Positions 33,725-43,543 are shown, counted from the first letter of the stretch. The stretch: DNA of 64,000 bases from Marivita cryptomonadis (GCF_002115725.1 NZ_JFKD01000007.1:62001-126000); one strand, 5' to 3'. Notes: generated by a model not told the origin, from the letters alone. Made by a program: numbers and translations.

Positions 33725-34498
33725 TTAATCGGCCATTGTCGAGGACAAGAAGCCCCGCAACCGTTCCGATTTCGGTGCGCCGAACAGGCTGTCCGGTGCA
33801 CCTTCTTCCTCGATCAGGCCTTGATGCAGGAACACGACGTGGTTGCTCACGTCGCGGGCCATTTTCATGTCATGGGTGACAATCAGCATCGTTCGGCCTT
33901 CTGAGGCGAGATCCCTGATGACTTTGACGACTTCCTGTTCCAGTTCCGGGTCCAGTGCCGAGGTCGGTTCATCGAACAAAAGCGCCTCAGGCTCCATGCA
34001 GAGCGCGCGGGCTATGGCAGCGCGTTGTTGCTGGCCGCCCGACAGCATCGCGGGGTAGGCGTCGCATTTGTCGCCGATGCCCACTTTGTCGAGATAGCCG
34101 CGTGCCGCGTCTTCGGCTTCGGCCTTGTCGCGGCCCAGCACAGTTACGGGGGCTTCCATCACGTTTTGCAGGATCGTCATGTGGGACCAGAGATTGAACT
34201 GCTGGAACACCATGCTGAGATTCGTGCGGATGCGCAGTACTTGTTTTGCGTCAGCAGGGTGCCGACCAAGACCTGTGCCTTTCCAATGGACACCTTCACC
34301 CTTGAACAGGATGTCACCCTGCTGGCTGTCCTCAAGCAGGTTGGCACAGCGCAGGATGGTGGATTTCCCTGAACCCGATGATCCGATCAATGAGACAACG
34401 TCGCCGCGACGCGCAGTGATGTCGACGCCCTTGATGACTTCAAGGCTGCCATACTGCTTGTGCAGGTTGCGTATTTCCAGGACTGGGGTGTCTGTCAC
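33725..34498 (-). CDS. ABC transporter ATP-binding protein, HisP/GlnQ type
   Basis: 257 residues. Walker A GSSGSGKSTILRC, Q-loop FQQFNLWSHMTILQNV, signature LSGGQQQRAAIARAL, Walker B EALLFDEPTSALDP and switch His VTHDMKMA. GTG start at 34498. First gene of the transporter-ligase run; the 112-base gap upstream probably holds the promoter. Confidence 0.93.
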   Translation of the reverse strand: MTDTPVLEIRNLHKQYGSLEVIKGVDITARRGDVVSLIGSSGSGKSTILRCANLLEDSQQGDILFKGEGVHWKGTGLGRHPADAKQVLRIRTNLSMVFQQFNLWSHMTILQNVMEAPVTVLGRDKAEAEDAARGYLDKVGIGDKCDAYPAMLSGGQQQRAAIARALCMEPEALLFDEPTSALDPELEQEVVKVIRDLASEGRTMLIVTHDMKMARDVSNHVVFLHQGLIEEEGAPDSLFGAPKSERLRGFLSSTMAD

Positions 34499-34610
34499 AA
34501 AGCGCTCTGGCAGGTTGGGTCAAAGATGGAGCGCAGGATGACTGCAAAACTGGGCGCGATGCAATGCGGAAAGCGACGGAACCGGTTGGAACCTGCACGA
34601 TAACCCTGCG

Positions 34611-35351
34611 TCAGGCAGGGGGTGGCGCAGGAATGGGCTGTTTCAGGTAGTTTTGGACGTCCAGGACGCAGAAAGTCATGGGCCCGCCCATGCGGTTGGG
34701 ATCTGAGGGCGAGTATGCGGCGACTGCCCTGGTCAGTGCACGACGCAGGGCTGTGGGGTCGGTGCCGTTTGCCGTGATCAAGGGCAGGCCGGGGGTTGGC
34801 CGGGTGGTGCCTGCTGGCAAAACCTTGACCGCGTTGGGATCGACCTCTTGCAGGATGCGCCATGTGACCGCGTCAAGGCAGGCGATATCAGCGCGCGCCT
34901 CTGCCACGGCGGCAAGCGAGGCGGAATGACCTCCGGTTGCCACATACGAAGTGAGGGCTGCACGGTTCGGTATGTCTTGGGTCGCAGCCCAGCCTGACTG
35001 GCTGTCGGCGCTGTTGAAGGCGAGCTTTTGCGGAGGGCTGGACAGATCGGCGCGGGTGAGGATCTGGGAATGATAATGACCGGGCGGGCCTCCGAGGCCG
35101 AAATCCAGAGTGCCGATATACTGCACCTTGCCCGCAAGTGCGGTGCGAAACGGCAAGCCGCAGGTCATCGACAGCGCAAGATCGGGGGACAGCCAATGTG
35201 TGTACCAGTCGGTGGGCAGGTCTTCGGGCGGTGTGAGATCAGGCAGCTTGATCCCTTCGGCCTGCGCACAATCCTGCAACACCGACCAAAAGGCGCGCCA
35301 AAGGTCCGCGTTCTCGGCCCGCCAGTACATTGGCAGGCTGGCGATCGTCAT
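34611..35351 (-). CDS. PhnD-like substrate-binding fold protein without signal peptide
   Basis: 246 residues resembling the phosphonate-binding PhnD fold: ASLPMYWRAENADLW at the N-terminus, DWYTHWLSPDLALSMTCG, then YVATGGHSASLAAVAEARADIACLD. No signal peptide is visible, which is unusual for a transport protein, and no PhnE/PhnC genes are nearby. It may act as a cytoplasmic sensor or enzyme-like protein. The start overlaps the TerB stop, so the two are coupled. Confidence 0.72.
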   Translation of the reverse strand: MTIASLPMYWRAENADLWRAFWSVLQDCAQAEGIKLPDLTPPEDLPTDWYTHWLSPDLALSMTCGLPFRTALAGKVQYIGTLDFGLGGPPGHYHSQILTRADLSSPPQKLAFNSADSQSGWAATQDIPNRAALTSYVATGGHSASLAAVAEARADIACLDAVTWRILQEVDPNAVKVLPAGTTRPTPGLPLITANGTDPTALRRALTRAVAAYSPSDPNRMGGPMTFCVLDVQNYLKQPIPAPPPA

Positions 35352-35785
35352 GCTGTGTCGACGCGTTGCCGGGCCAATGCGCTGTCGCGATCATTGACGC
35401 CCAGTAGCTTGGCCACAAGACGCAGCAGCGCGTCTTCCTCGGCCTCGCGGATGCCATCTGCCAGCACCACTTGCCACAATGCTTCAATCACAGCGATGCG
35501 GTCTTCATAGGGCACAGCCGCCTTGATCGCCGAGGTGAACCGCACCGTGTCGGGGGCTTCAGCCTCAAGTCCTTCGGCGTCGCTGCGCAGTTTGGTCGCC
35601 TCGAACGGGGACAGGCCATAGCGCGAGCCAGCGATCCGGTCGATGCGGGCTTTCTCGCTCTCGTCGTAATCGCCATCGGTACGGGCAACGCGGACAAGCA
35701 AGGCGGTCAGGGCCAGACGCGCATCGGCATCGGGCAGCGGGGCGGGGTCGGGCGCAGTGAGGCGCTTGAGGAAATCAGCAAACAT
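35348..35785 (-). CDS. TerB-like protein
   Basis: 145 residues, all helical, with acidic metal-site patterns typical of TerB: LLVRVARTDGDYDESEKARI and WQVVLADGIREAEEDALLRL, each a D-G-x-x-x-x-E-like motif. The family was named from tellurite resistance but is often unrelated to it. No ter operon genes surround it. Confidence 0.82.
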   Translation of the reverse strand: MFADFLKRLTAPDPAPLPDADARLALTALLVRVARTDGDYDESEKARIDRIAGSRYGLSPFEATKLRSDAEGLEAEAPDTVRFTSAIKAAVPYEDRIAVIEALWQVVLADGIREAEEDALLRLVAKLLGVNDRDSALARQRVDTA

Positions 35786-35835
35786 ATCGAGGATATATGC
35801 CGCGCTGCGCGCTTCGCCAATGGGGTATCCAGTGG

Positions 35836-36507
35836 TTATCCGGCCAGCGCCGTCACATCGTAGAGGATATCGTCGATTGCGATGCCGCCCGGATCGCTGT
35901 TTTGGATGGTCAGGCCGGTGATCCCCAAGTCGCTGCGCCAGCCGAAAGACAGGACGCCATGCGACAGCGGGAGGGTGAGCTGGGTGATCTGGCCGGACGC
36001 GTCGTGAAAGGTCAGCACAGCGGTTCCGGGTGCGGGGCGCTGTCCAAGGGGGTCAGGGTATTCGGCGTGCAGACGCAGACCGATGGCGGTTTGCGGTGTG
36101 TCGAAGACAAGGGCTGCGCTGCCTTCACCCCGGCCTTCGGGCAGGTCTGCGCCTTTCGGGCCAACGGGAAACAGCGCGTTTGATCCAAAGCCCATGTGAT
36201 GCGCGATGGCAAAGGTCTGGCCCTGCGTGCCGGGGATCGCGCGGAGCGGCTGCGCGGGGACACCTGTCAGAACATCGAAGCCGGCGGTATCATGGGCGGT
36301 TTGACCTGCAAGCCGTTCACCGATGGTCAGCCCCGGCGCGCGCCAGTGCTGGTCGATGCGGTGGCCGGGCTCAGCCGCGCTGGGCAACGCGTCGAACCGT
36401 TCAGTCCGGTGCGGCTGGCGCAGGAGATCGTCATAGGGCACGGGCCACAGCCCGTCTGCAAATGCAAGTCCGGGCAGACAGAGAAGGGCTGCGCAAAGCC
36501 GGATCAT
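35836..36507 (-). CDS. Exported hypothetical protein
   Basis: 223 residues. MIRLCAALLCLPGLAFADG is a Sec signal peptide. The mature part begins LWPVPYDDLLRQPHRTERFD and ends with a beta-rich segment (TGLTIQNSDPGGIAIDDILYDV) that resembles carbohydrate-binding-like or PEP-CTERM-like beta sandwiches, but I cannot assign a family. The start overlaps the stop of rlmJ (ATGA). Confidence 0.7.
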   Translation of the reverse strand: MIRLCAALLCLPGLAFADGLWPVPYDDLLRQPHRTERFDALPSAAEPGHRIDQHWRAPGLTIGERLAGQTAHDTAGFDVLTGVPAQPLRAIPGTQGQTFAIAHHMGFGSNALFPVGPKGADLPEGRGEGSAALVFDTPQTAIGLRLHAEYPDPLGQRPAPGTAVLTFHDASGQITQLTLPLSHGVLSFGWRSDLGITGLTIQNSDPGGIAIDDILYDVTALAG

Positions 36508-37271
36508 GTCAGACGGCGGAACGCGGCGGCAAGCGGTTTCAGTCCGGCCTCCAGCCCAAAGGGCGGGTTCACCACGAAAAGGCCAGAACCGACCATGCGA
36601 TGTCCGTCGCGGGCCGGAGGGAAGCGAACCTCATGCGTCAGCGCCTCGGGGTGGTCGGCTTGCAGGGCGCGCAACATGGGGCGGTGGGCACCGGAGGTCA
36701 GGATTGGGTACCAGATCATCACCACGCCGACATTCCATTTGCGGATCAGTGCCGCCAGCCATTTCGGGATCTGGGCGTAATCTGCTTTGATCTCGTAACT
36801 GGGGTCCACCAGCATCAGCCCCCGGCGCGGCGTGGGCGGGCAGAGGCTTTGCGCCAGTGCCAGACCGTCTTGCTGGTAGATATGCGTGTTGGGCGCGCGC
36901 AAGGCCTCGCGCAGCGCTGCGTGTTCCTGCGGGTGCAGTTCCGCCAGATGCAGACTGTCCTCGGGGCGCAGCAGGGCCTGCGCGATGGCGGGCGACCCTG
37001 GGTAAAGGCCGTCTGGTTGGGCCTTAAGAGCTTTGAGATAGGGATGATCTTTGGCAAACCCGTCGCGCAGCCGCGCGATGCCTTGCGCCGCCTCGCCGGT
37101 TTTGACCGCTTCGGGCGCGCTCAGATCATAGCGCCCGCGCCCGGCATGGGTTTCGATATAGCTGAGCGGTTTGGGCTTTTGCACCATGTGGTCCAGCGCC
37201 AGCGCAAGGGCTGCGTGTTTGTGGACATCGGCCGCATTGCCTGCGTGATAGAGATGTTGATAGGACAGCAT
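36504..37271 (-). CDS. rlmJ: 23S rRNA (adenine-2030-N6)-methyltransferase RlmJ
   Basis: 255 residues starting MLSYQHLYHAGNAADVHKH, the diagnostic RlmJ N-terminus. SAM-binding residues lie in YIETHAGRGRYD; the catalytic D-P-x-Y-like motif is LMLVDPSYE. It methylates A2030 of 23S rRNA. The ATG at 37271 is chosen by homology; the frame is open further upstream without support. Confidence 0.93.
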   Translation of the reverse strand: MLSYQHLYHAGNAADVHKHAALALALDHMVQKPKPLSYIETHAGRGRYDLSAPEAVKTGEAAQGIARLRDGFAKDHPYLKALKAQPDGLYPGSPAIAQALLRPEDSLHLAELHPQEHAALREALRAPNTHIYQQDGLALAQSLCPPTPRRGLMLVDPSYEIKADYAQIPKWLAALIRKWNVGVVMIWYPILTSGAHRPMLRALQADHPEALTHEVRFPPARDGHRMVGSGLFVVNPPFGLEAGLKPLAAAFRRLT

Positions 37272-37392
37272 GACGCCGTGATAGGCCAGTTCGCGGTGCT
37301 GCGATAGTGGTCGCGATGGGCATGTTTGGACTTGATCCCGTGACGCCATCGCGCAGAGTGGGCCGGCATAGGGGCCACAGGGAGACCGGGAC

Positions 37393-38433
37393 ATGGGCAT
37401 TTTGGGCCCCGCACAGCGCGCGTGGCAAAACCTGAGAGGTCGCCTTTACATGCGCCGCGCAGCACAGCGGGTGCGCACGGGGATGCAGGTCGTGCATGGC
37501 CCGCACCTGACCAAGCTCGCAGAGCACGAAGTGGCGCTGGTTCTTGTGGGCCGCGATGTTGCCTATTTCCTTGACCATCACATTGCCCATCACCGCAAGC
37601 TGGGGGTGTCGCATATCGTCTATGTCGACAATGGATCGACCGACGGATCCATCGACATTGCGCGGCGTTGGCCGGACATCACCATCGTGACCTGTGATGC
37701 GGATTTCCGCGAGCACGAGCGCGAAATCCGGTTTCAGGCGAACACCATGGTCCTTGAAGGCGGGTGGCGTCTTGCCATCGACCCGGACGAATTGCTCGAC
37801 TATCCGAATGCCGACCGCGTTCCCTTGCCCGAGCTTGCACGGCGCATGGCCGCGCGGGGGCATACCGCGCTGGTGGCGCAGATGCTCGACATGGCGTTCG
37901 ATGGCCCGATCTCGGTGGCCGGGGCGATGCCCTATGCCGAGGCGGCGCACAGCTTTGACCGATACAACACAGCGGATCTGGAGCGGTTTTCCTATCACGG
38001 CTCGGATCTCGGCTGGGCGTGGTTTCTGGACCAGAACCGCGTCACCAATCCAAACATCCCCGTGCTCTATGGCGGGTTGCGCCGCGCAGCTTTTGGCGAG
38101 CCGTGCTGTCTGACCAAACACGCGCTTTTCCGCATGGGGGATGGGGTGGTGCCGCAGCCGCATCCGCATGTGACGACCGGCGTTGTCTGTACCGATTTTT
38201 CCGCCGTCTTGCGGCATTACAAACTGGCGGGCGGTGTAGTGGCGCGCGAACAAAAGCTGCTGTCCGAAAACCGCGTGGCGCATGACGAGACACGTCTTCG
38301 GGTGTCGCGCCTTGCGCAGGAGGGCGATCTGAACCTCGCGGACTATTGCGATGCGCAGGGTCCCACGGTGGAGCGGCTGATTGCGCAGGATGTATTGCAG
38401 ATCACTGACGCCGCGCGCGAGATGCTGGCCTGA
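37393..38433 (+). CDS. Family 2 glycosyltransferase-like protein
   Basis: 346 residues. The GT-A-like core is visible: EVALVLVGRDVAYFLDHHIA, HIVYVDNGSTDGSIDIARRW and the donor-site-like LAIDPDELLDY. The pattern matches the Glyco_tranf_2_4 group, often found with polysaccharide genes, though no such genes are adjacent. No membrane segment. Divergent from rlmJ, 121 bases apart. Confidence 0.83.
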   Translation: MGILGPAQRAWQNLRGRLYMRRAAQRVRTGMQVVHGPHLTKLAEHEVALVLVGRDVAYFLDHHIAHHRKLGVSHIVYVDNGSTDGSIDIARRWPDITIVTCDADFREHEREIRFQANTMVLEGGWRLAIDPDELLDYPNADRVPLPELARRMAARGHTALVAQMLDMAFDGPISVAGAMPYAEAAHSFDRYNTADLERFSYHGSDLGWAWFLDQNRVTNPNIPVLYGGLRRAAFGEPCCLTKHALFRMGDGVVPQPHPHVTTGVVCTDFSAVLRHYKLAGGVVAREQKLLSENRVAHDETRLRVSRLAQEGDLNLADYCDAQGPTVERLIAQDVLQITDAAREMLA

Positions 38434-38439
38434 CGATGG

Positions 38440-38565
38440 TCAGCCGGTGGCGGTGGTGTCAATCCAGTTCAGGAAACTCTCTGCGCCATCCGTCATCTCG
38501 ACCGCCCAAAGTGCGGGTTCGTCATAGGGATGATCGCGCAGGATCAGGTTTTTGAGCGCGGGCGT
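38440..38565 (-). pseudogene. cutA: 3' remnant of cutA
   Basis: The minus-strand frame encodes LKNLILRDHPYDEPALWAVE and ends GAESFLNWIDTTATG. This is the C-terminal third of CutA divalent-cation tolerance proteins, where HPY-x-x-P is conserved. The N-terminal two thirds are absent: upstream the frame runs into repeat sequence from about 38573. No intact cutA is in the window. Confidence 0.7.
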
Positions 38566-38572
38566 ATTCGAC

Positions 38573-38865
38573 GGTTTGGCGGTGCGTGCGAGCACGCACC
38601 CTACAGACCGTTGAGCTATGCGCTTAGCGCGAATAGCACCGCAGGTGCCGCGCCATCGGTCACGCCAGAGGCGTGCCTCCGGCACGACCCGCCCCCCGGG
38701 CTGGTGATTTGGCAGGGCTGGGAGCTGCGTTCACTCTGCGCGCGGATTTGGCCGGGATAAAGCGCCTTCGTTCGACAGGAGGAGAGCCATCCCGCGGTCT
38801 GGCGTGCGTGCGTTGTGTTTCGGATGATGCGTGCGAGCACGCTTTCTACGCTTCCCAATGGATCG
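38573..38865. repeat. Palindromic repeat element region
   Basis: GTGCGTGCGAGCACGCAC is a near-palindrome at about 38580-38597; the closely related ATGCGTGCGAGCACGC lies at about 38827-38842. The two are about 250 bases apart in the same orientation, each followed by CTAC. Between them are other hairpins such as CGTGCC-TCC-GGCACG. No convincing gene lies here. This looks like a non-coding repeated element, or two REP-like units, inserted next to the cutA remnant. Confidence 0.55.
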
Positions 38866-39165
38866 CTAATTACGCAACTTGCTGACAGCGATCGCGTTCT
38901 CAGCTTTCTTCTTTGCCCGAGCGTTCCAAGCATAGTAGGCAAGAAATGGTGCAGCGAGAATTCCAACTCAGTACGTCACTATCGAAACAATTAATTGAAC
39001 GAAGCCCAATGCAATGAAGCCATGAACCCAAAAGTAAATTGGTCCGAACAATAAAGACCAAAGCCAGGTAAGACCGGTGCTTTCTTTAAAGCTTTCTTTA
39101 AGCAATTCTGCTTGCGCTTTGTCAGCTTTGGCTTCTGCGATCAGCCGCGCGGTGGAGTCTTCCAT
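38866..39165 (-). pseudogene. Small two-helix membrane protein with in-frame TGA
   Basis: From ATG 39165 (AGGAGAG upstream) the frame gives 65 residues: an acidic helix (EDSTARLIAEAKADKAQAEL), then LTWLWSLLFGPIYFWVHGFI and a second hydrophobic stretch ending SIVTY. There TGA at 38970-38968 stops it. Reading on, the same frame gives VGILAAPFLAYYAWNARAK and a lysine-rich end, stopping at TAG 38868-38866. A TGG to TGA change would explain the break. Either a 65-residue protein is made or the gene is inactive. Confidence 0.65.
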
Positions 39166-39234
39166 GCTGCTTTCTCTCCTAGGTTTTGTCAGCGGAAACT
39201 CTACATCCCAGGGTGGTGTGTGCAACCAATGATT

Positions 39235-40878
39235 TCAAACCAACCGCGACACATCCTTCGCCGCCCGGACAAAATCCTTGAACAGCGGATGCGGGTCAAA
39301 CGGTTTTGACTTCAATTCCGGGTGGAACTGGACGCCGATGAACCACGGGTGGTCGGGCCATTCGACGATCTCGGGCAGGCGGCCGTCGGGGCTCATGCCG
39401 GAAAAGCACAGCCCGCCCTTTTCCAAGGCCTCACGGTACTTGATGTCGACCTCGTAACGGTGGCGGTGGCGTTCGGTGATGGTGGTGGAGCTGTAAACCT
39501 CGGCCACCTTGGACCCTTCGGTCAGCACCGCGTCATAGGCGCCAAGGCGCATGGTGCCGCCCTTGTCGTCGGCCACGCTGCGGTTGACGGTCTGGTTGCC
39601 CTGCACCCATTCCTTGAGGTGGTACACCACGGGCGTGAAACGCTTTTTCCCGGCCTCGTGGTCAAACTCCTCGGACCCGGCATCAGGCAGCTTGGCGACA
39701 TTGCGGGCGGCTTCGATCACCGCCATCTGCATGCCAAGGCAGATGCCCAGATAGGGGACCTTGTGTTCGCGGGCGAACTGCGCCGCCTTGATCTTGCCTT
39801 CGGTGCCGCGTTCGCCAAAGCCGCCGGGCACGAGGATCGCGTGGAAGCCTTCAAGATGCGGCGCGGGGTCTTCGCGCTCGAAGATCTCGGCATCGACCCA
39901 TTCGACGTTGACCTTGACCCGGTTGGCCATGCCGCCGTGGGTGAGCGCCTCGGCAATGGATTTGTAGGCATCTTCAAGCTGGATGTACTTGCCCACGATG
40001 GCGACCTTCACTTCGCCCTCTGGGTTGTAGATCCGGTCGGCGACGTCTTCCCATTTTTCAAGGTTGGGCTTGGGGGCAGGCGTGATCTGGAACGCGTCCA
40101 GTACCGCCTGATCCAGCCCTTCGCGGTGATAGGCGAGGGGGGCCTCGTAGATCGACTTGAGGTCTTGCGCCGCAATCACGCTATCGGGGCGCACGTTGCA
40201 GAACAGTGCCAGCTTCTCGCGTTCCTTGGCCGGGATCGGCCCTTCGGAGCGGCAGACGAGGATGTCGGGGGCCAGGCCGATAGAGCGAAGTTCCTTGACC
40301 GAGTGCTGCGTCGGCTTGGTCTTCAGCTCGCCCGACGCCTTGATGTAGGGCAGCAGTGTGAGGTGCATGAAGATACACTGGCCGCGCGGTTTATCCTGGC
40401 TGAACTGGCGGATCGCCTCAAAGAACGGCAAGCCTTCGATATCGCCCACCGTTCCGCCGATCTCGCAGAGCATGAAATCCACCTCATCCTCGCCAATCGA
40501 GATGAAGTCTTTGATTTCATTGGTGACATGCGGGATCACCTGAATCGTTTTGCCAAGGTAGTCGCCGCGGCGTTCCTTCTCGAGCACGTTGGTGTAGATG
40601 CGCCCCGACGAGATGGAGTCGGTCTTGCGCGCGGGCACCCCGGTGAAGCGTTCGTAATGGCCCAGATCAAGGTCGGTTTCCGCGCCATCGTCGGTCACGA
40701 ACACCTCGCCATGTTCAAACGGTGACATCGTGCCGGGATCGACGTTCAGGTATGGGTCAAGCTTGCGCAGGCGCACCGAAAAGCCACGCGCTTGCAGGAG
40801 CGCGCCTAGGGCGGCAGAGGCAAGGCCTTTGCCGAGGGAGGACACCACGCCGCCGGTGATGAAGATAAAGCGTGCCAT
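39235..40878 (-). CDS. pyrG: CTP synthase
   Basis: 547 residues, full length. The N-terminal synthase domain begins [19 protein letters not shown], with [20 protein letters not shown]. The C-terminal class I amidotransferase has the nucleophile in [14 protein letters not shown] and the His-Glu pair in [12 protein letters not shown]. It makes CTP from UTP, ATP and glutamine. secG lies upstream on the same strand with a terminator between. Confidence 0.97.
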   Translation of the reverse strand: MARFIFITGGVVSSLGKGLASAALGALLQARGFSVRLRKLDPYLNVDPGTMSPFEHGEVFVTDDGAETDLDLGHYERFTGVPARKTDSISSGRIYTNVLEKERRGDYLGKTIQVIPHVTNEIKDFISIGEDEVDFMLCEIGGTVGDIEGLPFFEAIRQFSQDKPRGQCIFMHLTLLPYIKASGELKTKPTQHSVKELRSIGLAPDILVCRSEGPIPAKEREKLALFCNVRPDSVIAAQDLKSIYEAPLAYHREGLDQAVLDAFQITPAPKPNLEKWEDVADRIYNPEGEVKVAIVGKYIQLEDAYKSIAEALTHGGMANRVKVNVEWVDAEIFEREDPAPHLEGFHAILVPGGFGERGTEGKIKAAQFAREHKVPYLGICLGMQMAVIEAARNVAKLPDAGSEEFDHEAGKKRFTPVVYHLKEWVQGNQTVNRSVADDKGGTMRLGAYDAVLTEGSKVAEVYSSTTITERHRHRYEVDIKYREALEKGGLCFSGMSPDGRLPEIVEWPDHPWFIGVQFHPELKSKPFDPHPLFKDFVRAAKDVSRLV

Positions 40879-41055
40879 GTGTGGAAACCTCCCGCGAAGA
40901 GCTGCAAATCATGCAATCTGCGCAGCCTTCGGTGCACAGCATCACGGGATTTGACCGGTAGAGGATTCGGCGGCAAAACGCAAGGCCGAACCCCAAGATG
41001 ATGTTACGTCAGATTGCTGCGCCTCAAGGGATGGTGGGTCTGTGGCGCAAAGAAA

Positions 41056-41083
41056 AACGCGCGGCCGGTTTGAGCCGCGCGTT
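41056..41083 (-). terminator. Rho-independent terminator of secG
   Basis: On the minus strand AACGCGCGGC-TCAAACCG-GCCGCGCGTT followed by TTTC. A ten-base-pair stem and T tract end the secG transcript before pyrG. Confidence 0.88.
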
Positions 41084-41103
41084 GGTTCGGGGCCGGTGCC
41101 GGA

Positions 41104-41475
41104 TCAGTCGGCGCGCGGCAGAAGCGGAGCGTTCGGGTCAATGGATGACGGCGGCGGCAGAAGGCCATCCGCGTCAAGACCGTCTGTGGTGGTTTCCTCG
41201 GACGTGTCGCCGCCTGTGGTCAGGCGATCCATGATAGAGCTGCCGGATGCATTCTGCGCCGCGATCACGGTCAGGGTCAGCGAGGTGCAGATAAACGCGA
41301 TAGCGAGGATCCATGTCAGTTTGCCAAGGCCCGTGGCTGCGCTGCGCGTGCTGACCGCGCCACCGCCACCGCCGCCCATGGCGCCAAGCCCACCGCCATC
41401 AGAGCGCTGCAGCAGCACAACGCCGATCAGCGCGAGCGCAAGAAGGAGGTGGATGATGAGAACGACGTTTTCCAT
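41104..41475 (-). CDS. secG: Preprotein translocase subunit SecG
   Basis: 123 residues: first helix MENVVLIIHLLLALALIGVV, the conserved LLQRSDGGGLGAMGGG loop, second helix WILAIAFICTSLTLTVIA, then a long acidic C-terminal tail usual in alphaproteobacteria. SecG assists the SecYE channel. ATG 41475 is the start; pyrG follows downstream on the same strand. Confidence 0.93.
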   Translation of the reverse strand: MENVVLIIHLLLALALIGVVLLQRSDGGGLGAMGGGGGGAVSTRSAATGLGKLTWILAIAFICTSLTLTVIAAQNASGSSIMDRLTTGGDTSEETTTDGLDADGLLPPPSSIDPNAPLLPRAD

Positions 41476-41616
41476 GGCTGTCCCGGATCTCTTCGTGAAT
41501 GGGGGGTATCTAAGGCCAAGTTCGGCATGGTGCAACCCGTGATGACTGATCGGATCGCGTGTCTTTGGTCAGCGGTGTTTCAGCGTAGTCGGAAAGACAA
41601 GAAGAACGGCGCAGGA

Positions 41617-42015
41617 TTACTCCTCAACGTCGTCCACATCCGCCTGTCCCGACAATTTGCGGCGGACGATGGACCAACTCAGTCCGATGCCCAGAACCAG
41701 TGACAGCGCGAAAATCCCGATCCACATGGTCAGCGCCCGGTTTTGCAGGTCGAGCAGGCCGAAATCATAGGCGACCCACAAGAGCGCCCCCACAAGCGCG
41801 AGGATCAGCAGCATGCCAAACGCCCCAATGGATCGAAGTGTGGCGCGAAGATAGATGATATATCCCACCAACAGCACGAGCCCCGCCAGTACCGTCACCG
41901 AAAGCTGGTTTTGCCCCTCGGTCGCGGCCCATCTGACGAAATTGTAATCCGTCGGATTGTAGGTGACCGCGACAAGGACGAAGGCAAAGAGCCAGCGCAG
42001 CAGGAATCCCATCAT
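41617..42015 (-). CDS. DUF6524 family membrane protein
   Basis: 132 residues with four membrane helices, beginning MMGFLLRWLFAFVLVAVTYNP; the motif TYNPTDYNFVRW is typical of this Rhodobacteraceae family. It ends with a charged tail (GQADVDDVEE). AAAGG precedes the two tandem ATG codons (42015 and 42012). Function unknown. Divergent from purA. Confidence 0.8.
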   Translation of the reverse strand: MMGFLLRWLFAFVLVAVTYNPTDYNFVRWAATEGQNQLSVTVLAGLVLLVGYIIYLRATLRSIGAFGMLLILALVGALLWVAYDFGLLDLQNRALTMWIGIFALSLVLGIGLSWSIVRRKLSGQADVDDVEE

Positions 42016-42247
42016 CTTCAGCCTTTCGTCAACACGGTGACGATTGATGGCCCGAAGCGGTGCGGGCTGTCCAGAGGGCTGTGTCAGACGGTGATGTGCC
42101 TGTGTCAATCGGGCAGAATTGAGGGGCTTGCGCCGGTGCAAGATGAAAAGTCACGCAACCGGATCGGAAAACCGGTTCCCCCCGCCAAGATTGCGCACTA
42201 TACGGGCGCGGGTTTGACGGATGGAATTCCAGCAAAGGTCTAAAGAC

Positions 42248-43543
42248 ATGGCGAATGTGGTGGTCGTGGGTGCCCAGTGGGGCGACGAGGGCAAAGGTAA
42301 GATCGTGGATTGGCTCTCGGAGCGGGCGGATGTGATCTGCCGTTTCCAAGGGGGGCACAATGCCGGTCACACGCTGGTGATCGACGGGAAGGTCTACAAG
42401 CTGCACGCGCTGCCGTCAGGCGTGGTGCGCGGGGGCAAGCTTTCGGTGATCGGCAACGGTGTCGTGTTGGACCCGTGGCACCTGATGAAAGAGATCGCGA
42501 CGATCCGTGCTCAGGGGGTGGAGATCACGCCCGAGACGCTGATGATTGCCGAAAACACGCCACTGATCCTGCCAATTCACGGCGAATTGGACCGGGCGCG
42601 CGAAGAAGCCGCCAGCAAAGGCACCAAGATCGGCACCACCGGGCGCGGTATTGGCCCGGCCTATGAAGACAAGGTGGGCCGTCGCTCTGTGCGGGTGGCT
42701 GATCTTGCCGACCGTGCGACGTTGGAGGCGCGGGTGGACCGGGCATTGCAGCACCATGATCCGTTGCGCAAGGGTCTGGGATTCGAACCGGTGGACCGCG
42801 ATGCGCTGCTGGCGCAACTGATCGAGATCGCGGATCACATCCTGCCGTTTGCCGCCCCCGTTTGGAAGGTGCTCAACGAAAAGCGCAAGGCGGGCAAGCG
42901 GATATTGTTCGAAGGCGCGCAGGGTGCGCTTCTCGACATCGACTTCGGCACCTACCCGTTTGTGACGTCGTCCAACGTCATCGCCGGACAGGCGGCCACG
43001 GGCGTTGGCCTTGGCCCGGGCGCAATTGATTACGTGCTGGGCATCGTCAAAGCTTACACGACCCGCGTGGGCGAGGGCCCGTTCCCGACCGAGTTGGAAG
43101 ATGAAGACGGGCAGCGCCTTGGCGAACGCGGGCACGAGTTCGGAACCACCACTGGGCGCAAGCGGCGTTGCGGTTGGTTTGATGCCTGCCTTGTACGCCA
43201 GACCTGTGCGACCAGTGGCGTGAACGGCATTTCCCTGACCAAGTTGGACGTGCTCGACGGGTTCGAAACGCTGAAGATCTGCGTCGGCTATGAACTGGAC
43301 GGCCAGCGTTACGACTACCTTCCCACGGCAGCGGAAGAGCAGGCGCGTTGTACGCCGATCTACGAAGAAATGCCCGGTTGGTCGGATTCAACAGAAGGGG
43401 CCCGGTCCTGGGTCGATCTGCCCGCCGAGGCGATCAAGTATGTGCGCCGGATTGAGGAATTGATCGAGTGCCCGGTCGCCCTACTTTCCACCTCACCCGA
43501 ACGGGAGGACACGATCCTCGTGACCGATCCGTTCGCGGATTGA
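42248..43543 (+). CDS. purA: Adenylosuccinate synthetase
   Basis: 431 residues starting [18 protein letters not shown] (the GTP-binding loop). Other signatures: [13 protein letters not shown] with the catalytic His, [34 protein letters not shown] and [13 protein letters not shown]. It converts IMP to adenylosuccinate. AAAGG lies about 11 bases before the ATG. A DUF2842 gene follows on the same strand. Confidence 0.97.
   Translation: MANVVVVGAQWGDEGKGKIVDWLSERADVICRFQGGHNAGHTLVIDGKVYKLHALPSGVVRGGKLSVIGNGVVLDPWHLMKEIATIRAQGVEITPETLMIAENTPLILPIHGELDRAREEAASKGTKIGTTGRGIGPAYEDKVGRRSVRVADLADRATLEARVDRALQHHDPLRKGLGFEPVDRDALLAQLIEIADHILPFAAPVWKVLNEKRKAGKRILFEGAQGALLDIDFGTYPFVTSSNVIAGQAATGVGLGPGAIDYVLGIVKAYTTRVGEGPFPTELEDEDGQRLGERGHEFGTTTGRKRRCGWFDACLVRQTCATSGVNGISLTKLDVLDGFETLKICVGYELDGQRYDYLPTAAEEQARCTPIYEEMPGWSDSTEGARSWVDLPAEAIKYVRRIEELIECPVALLSTSPEREDTILVTDPFAD

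Noticed and set aside
35348..35785. Tellurite resistance operon
   Set aside because: Only a TerB-like protein is present; no terACDEZ or tehAB genes are nearby.
38616..38966. 116-residue minus-strand ORF
   Set aside because: It crosses the palindromic repeats and its sequence has no domain pattern; it looks like repeat DNA read by chance.
39322..40725. 467-residue plus-strand frame
   Set aside because: It is antisense to pyrG, which is full length and unambiguous.
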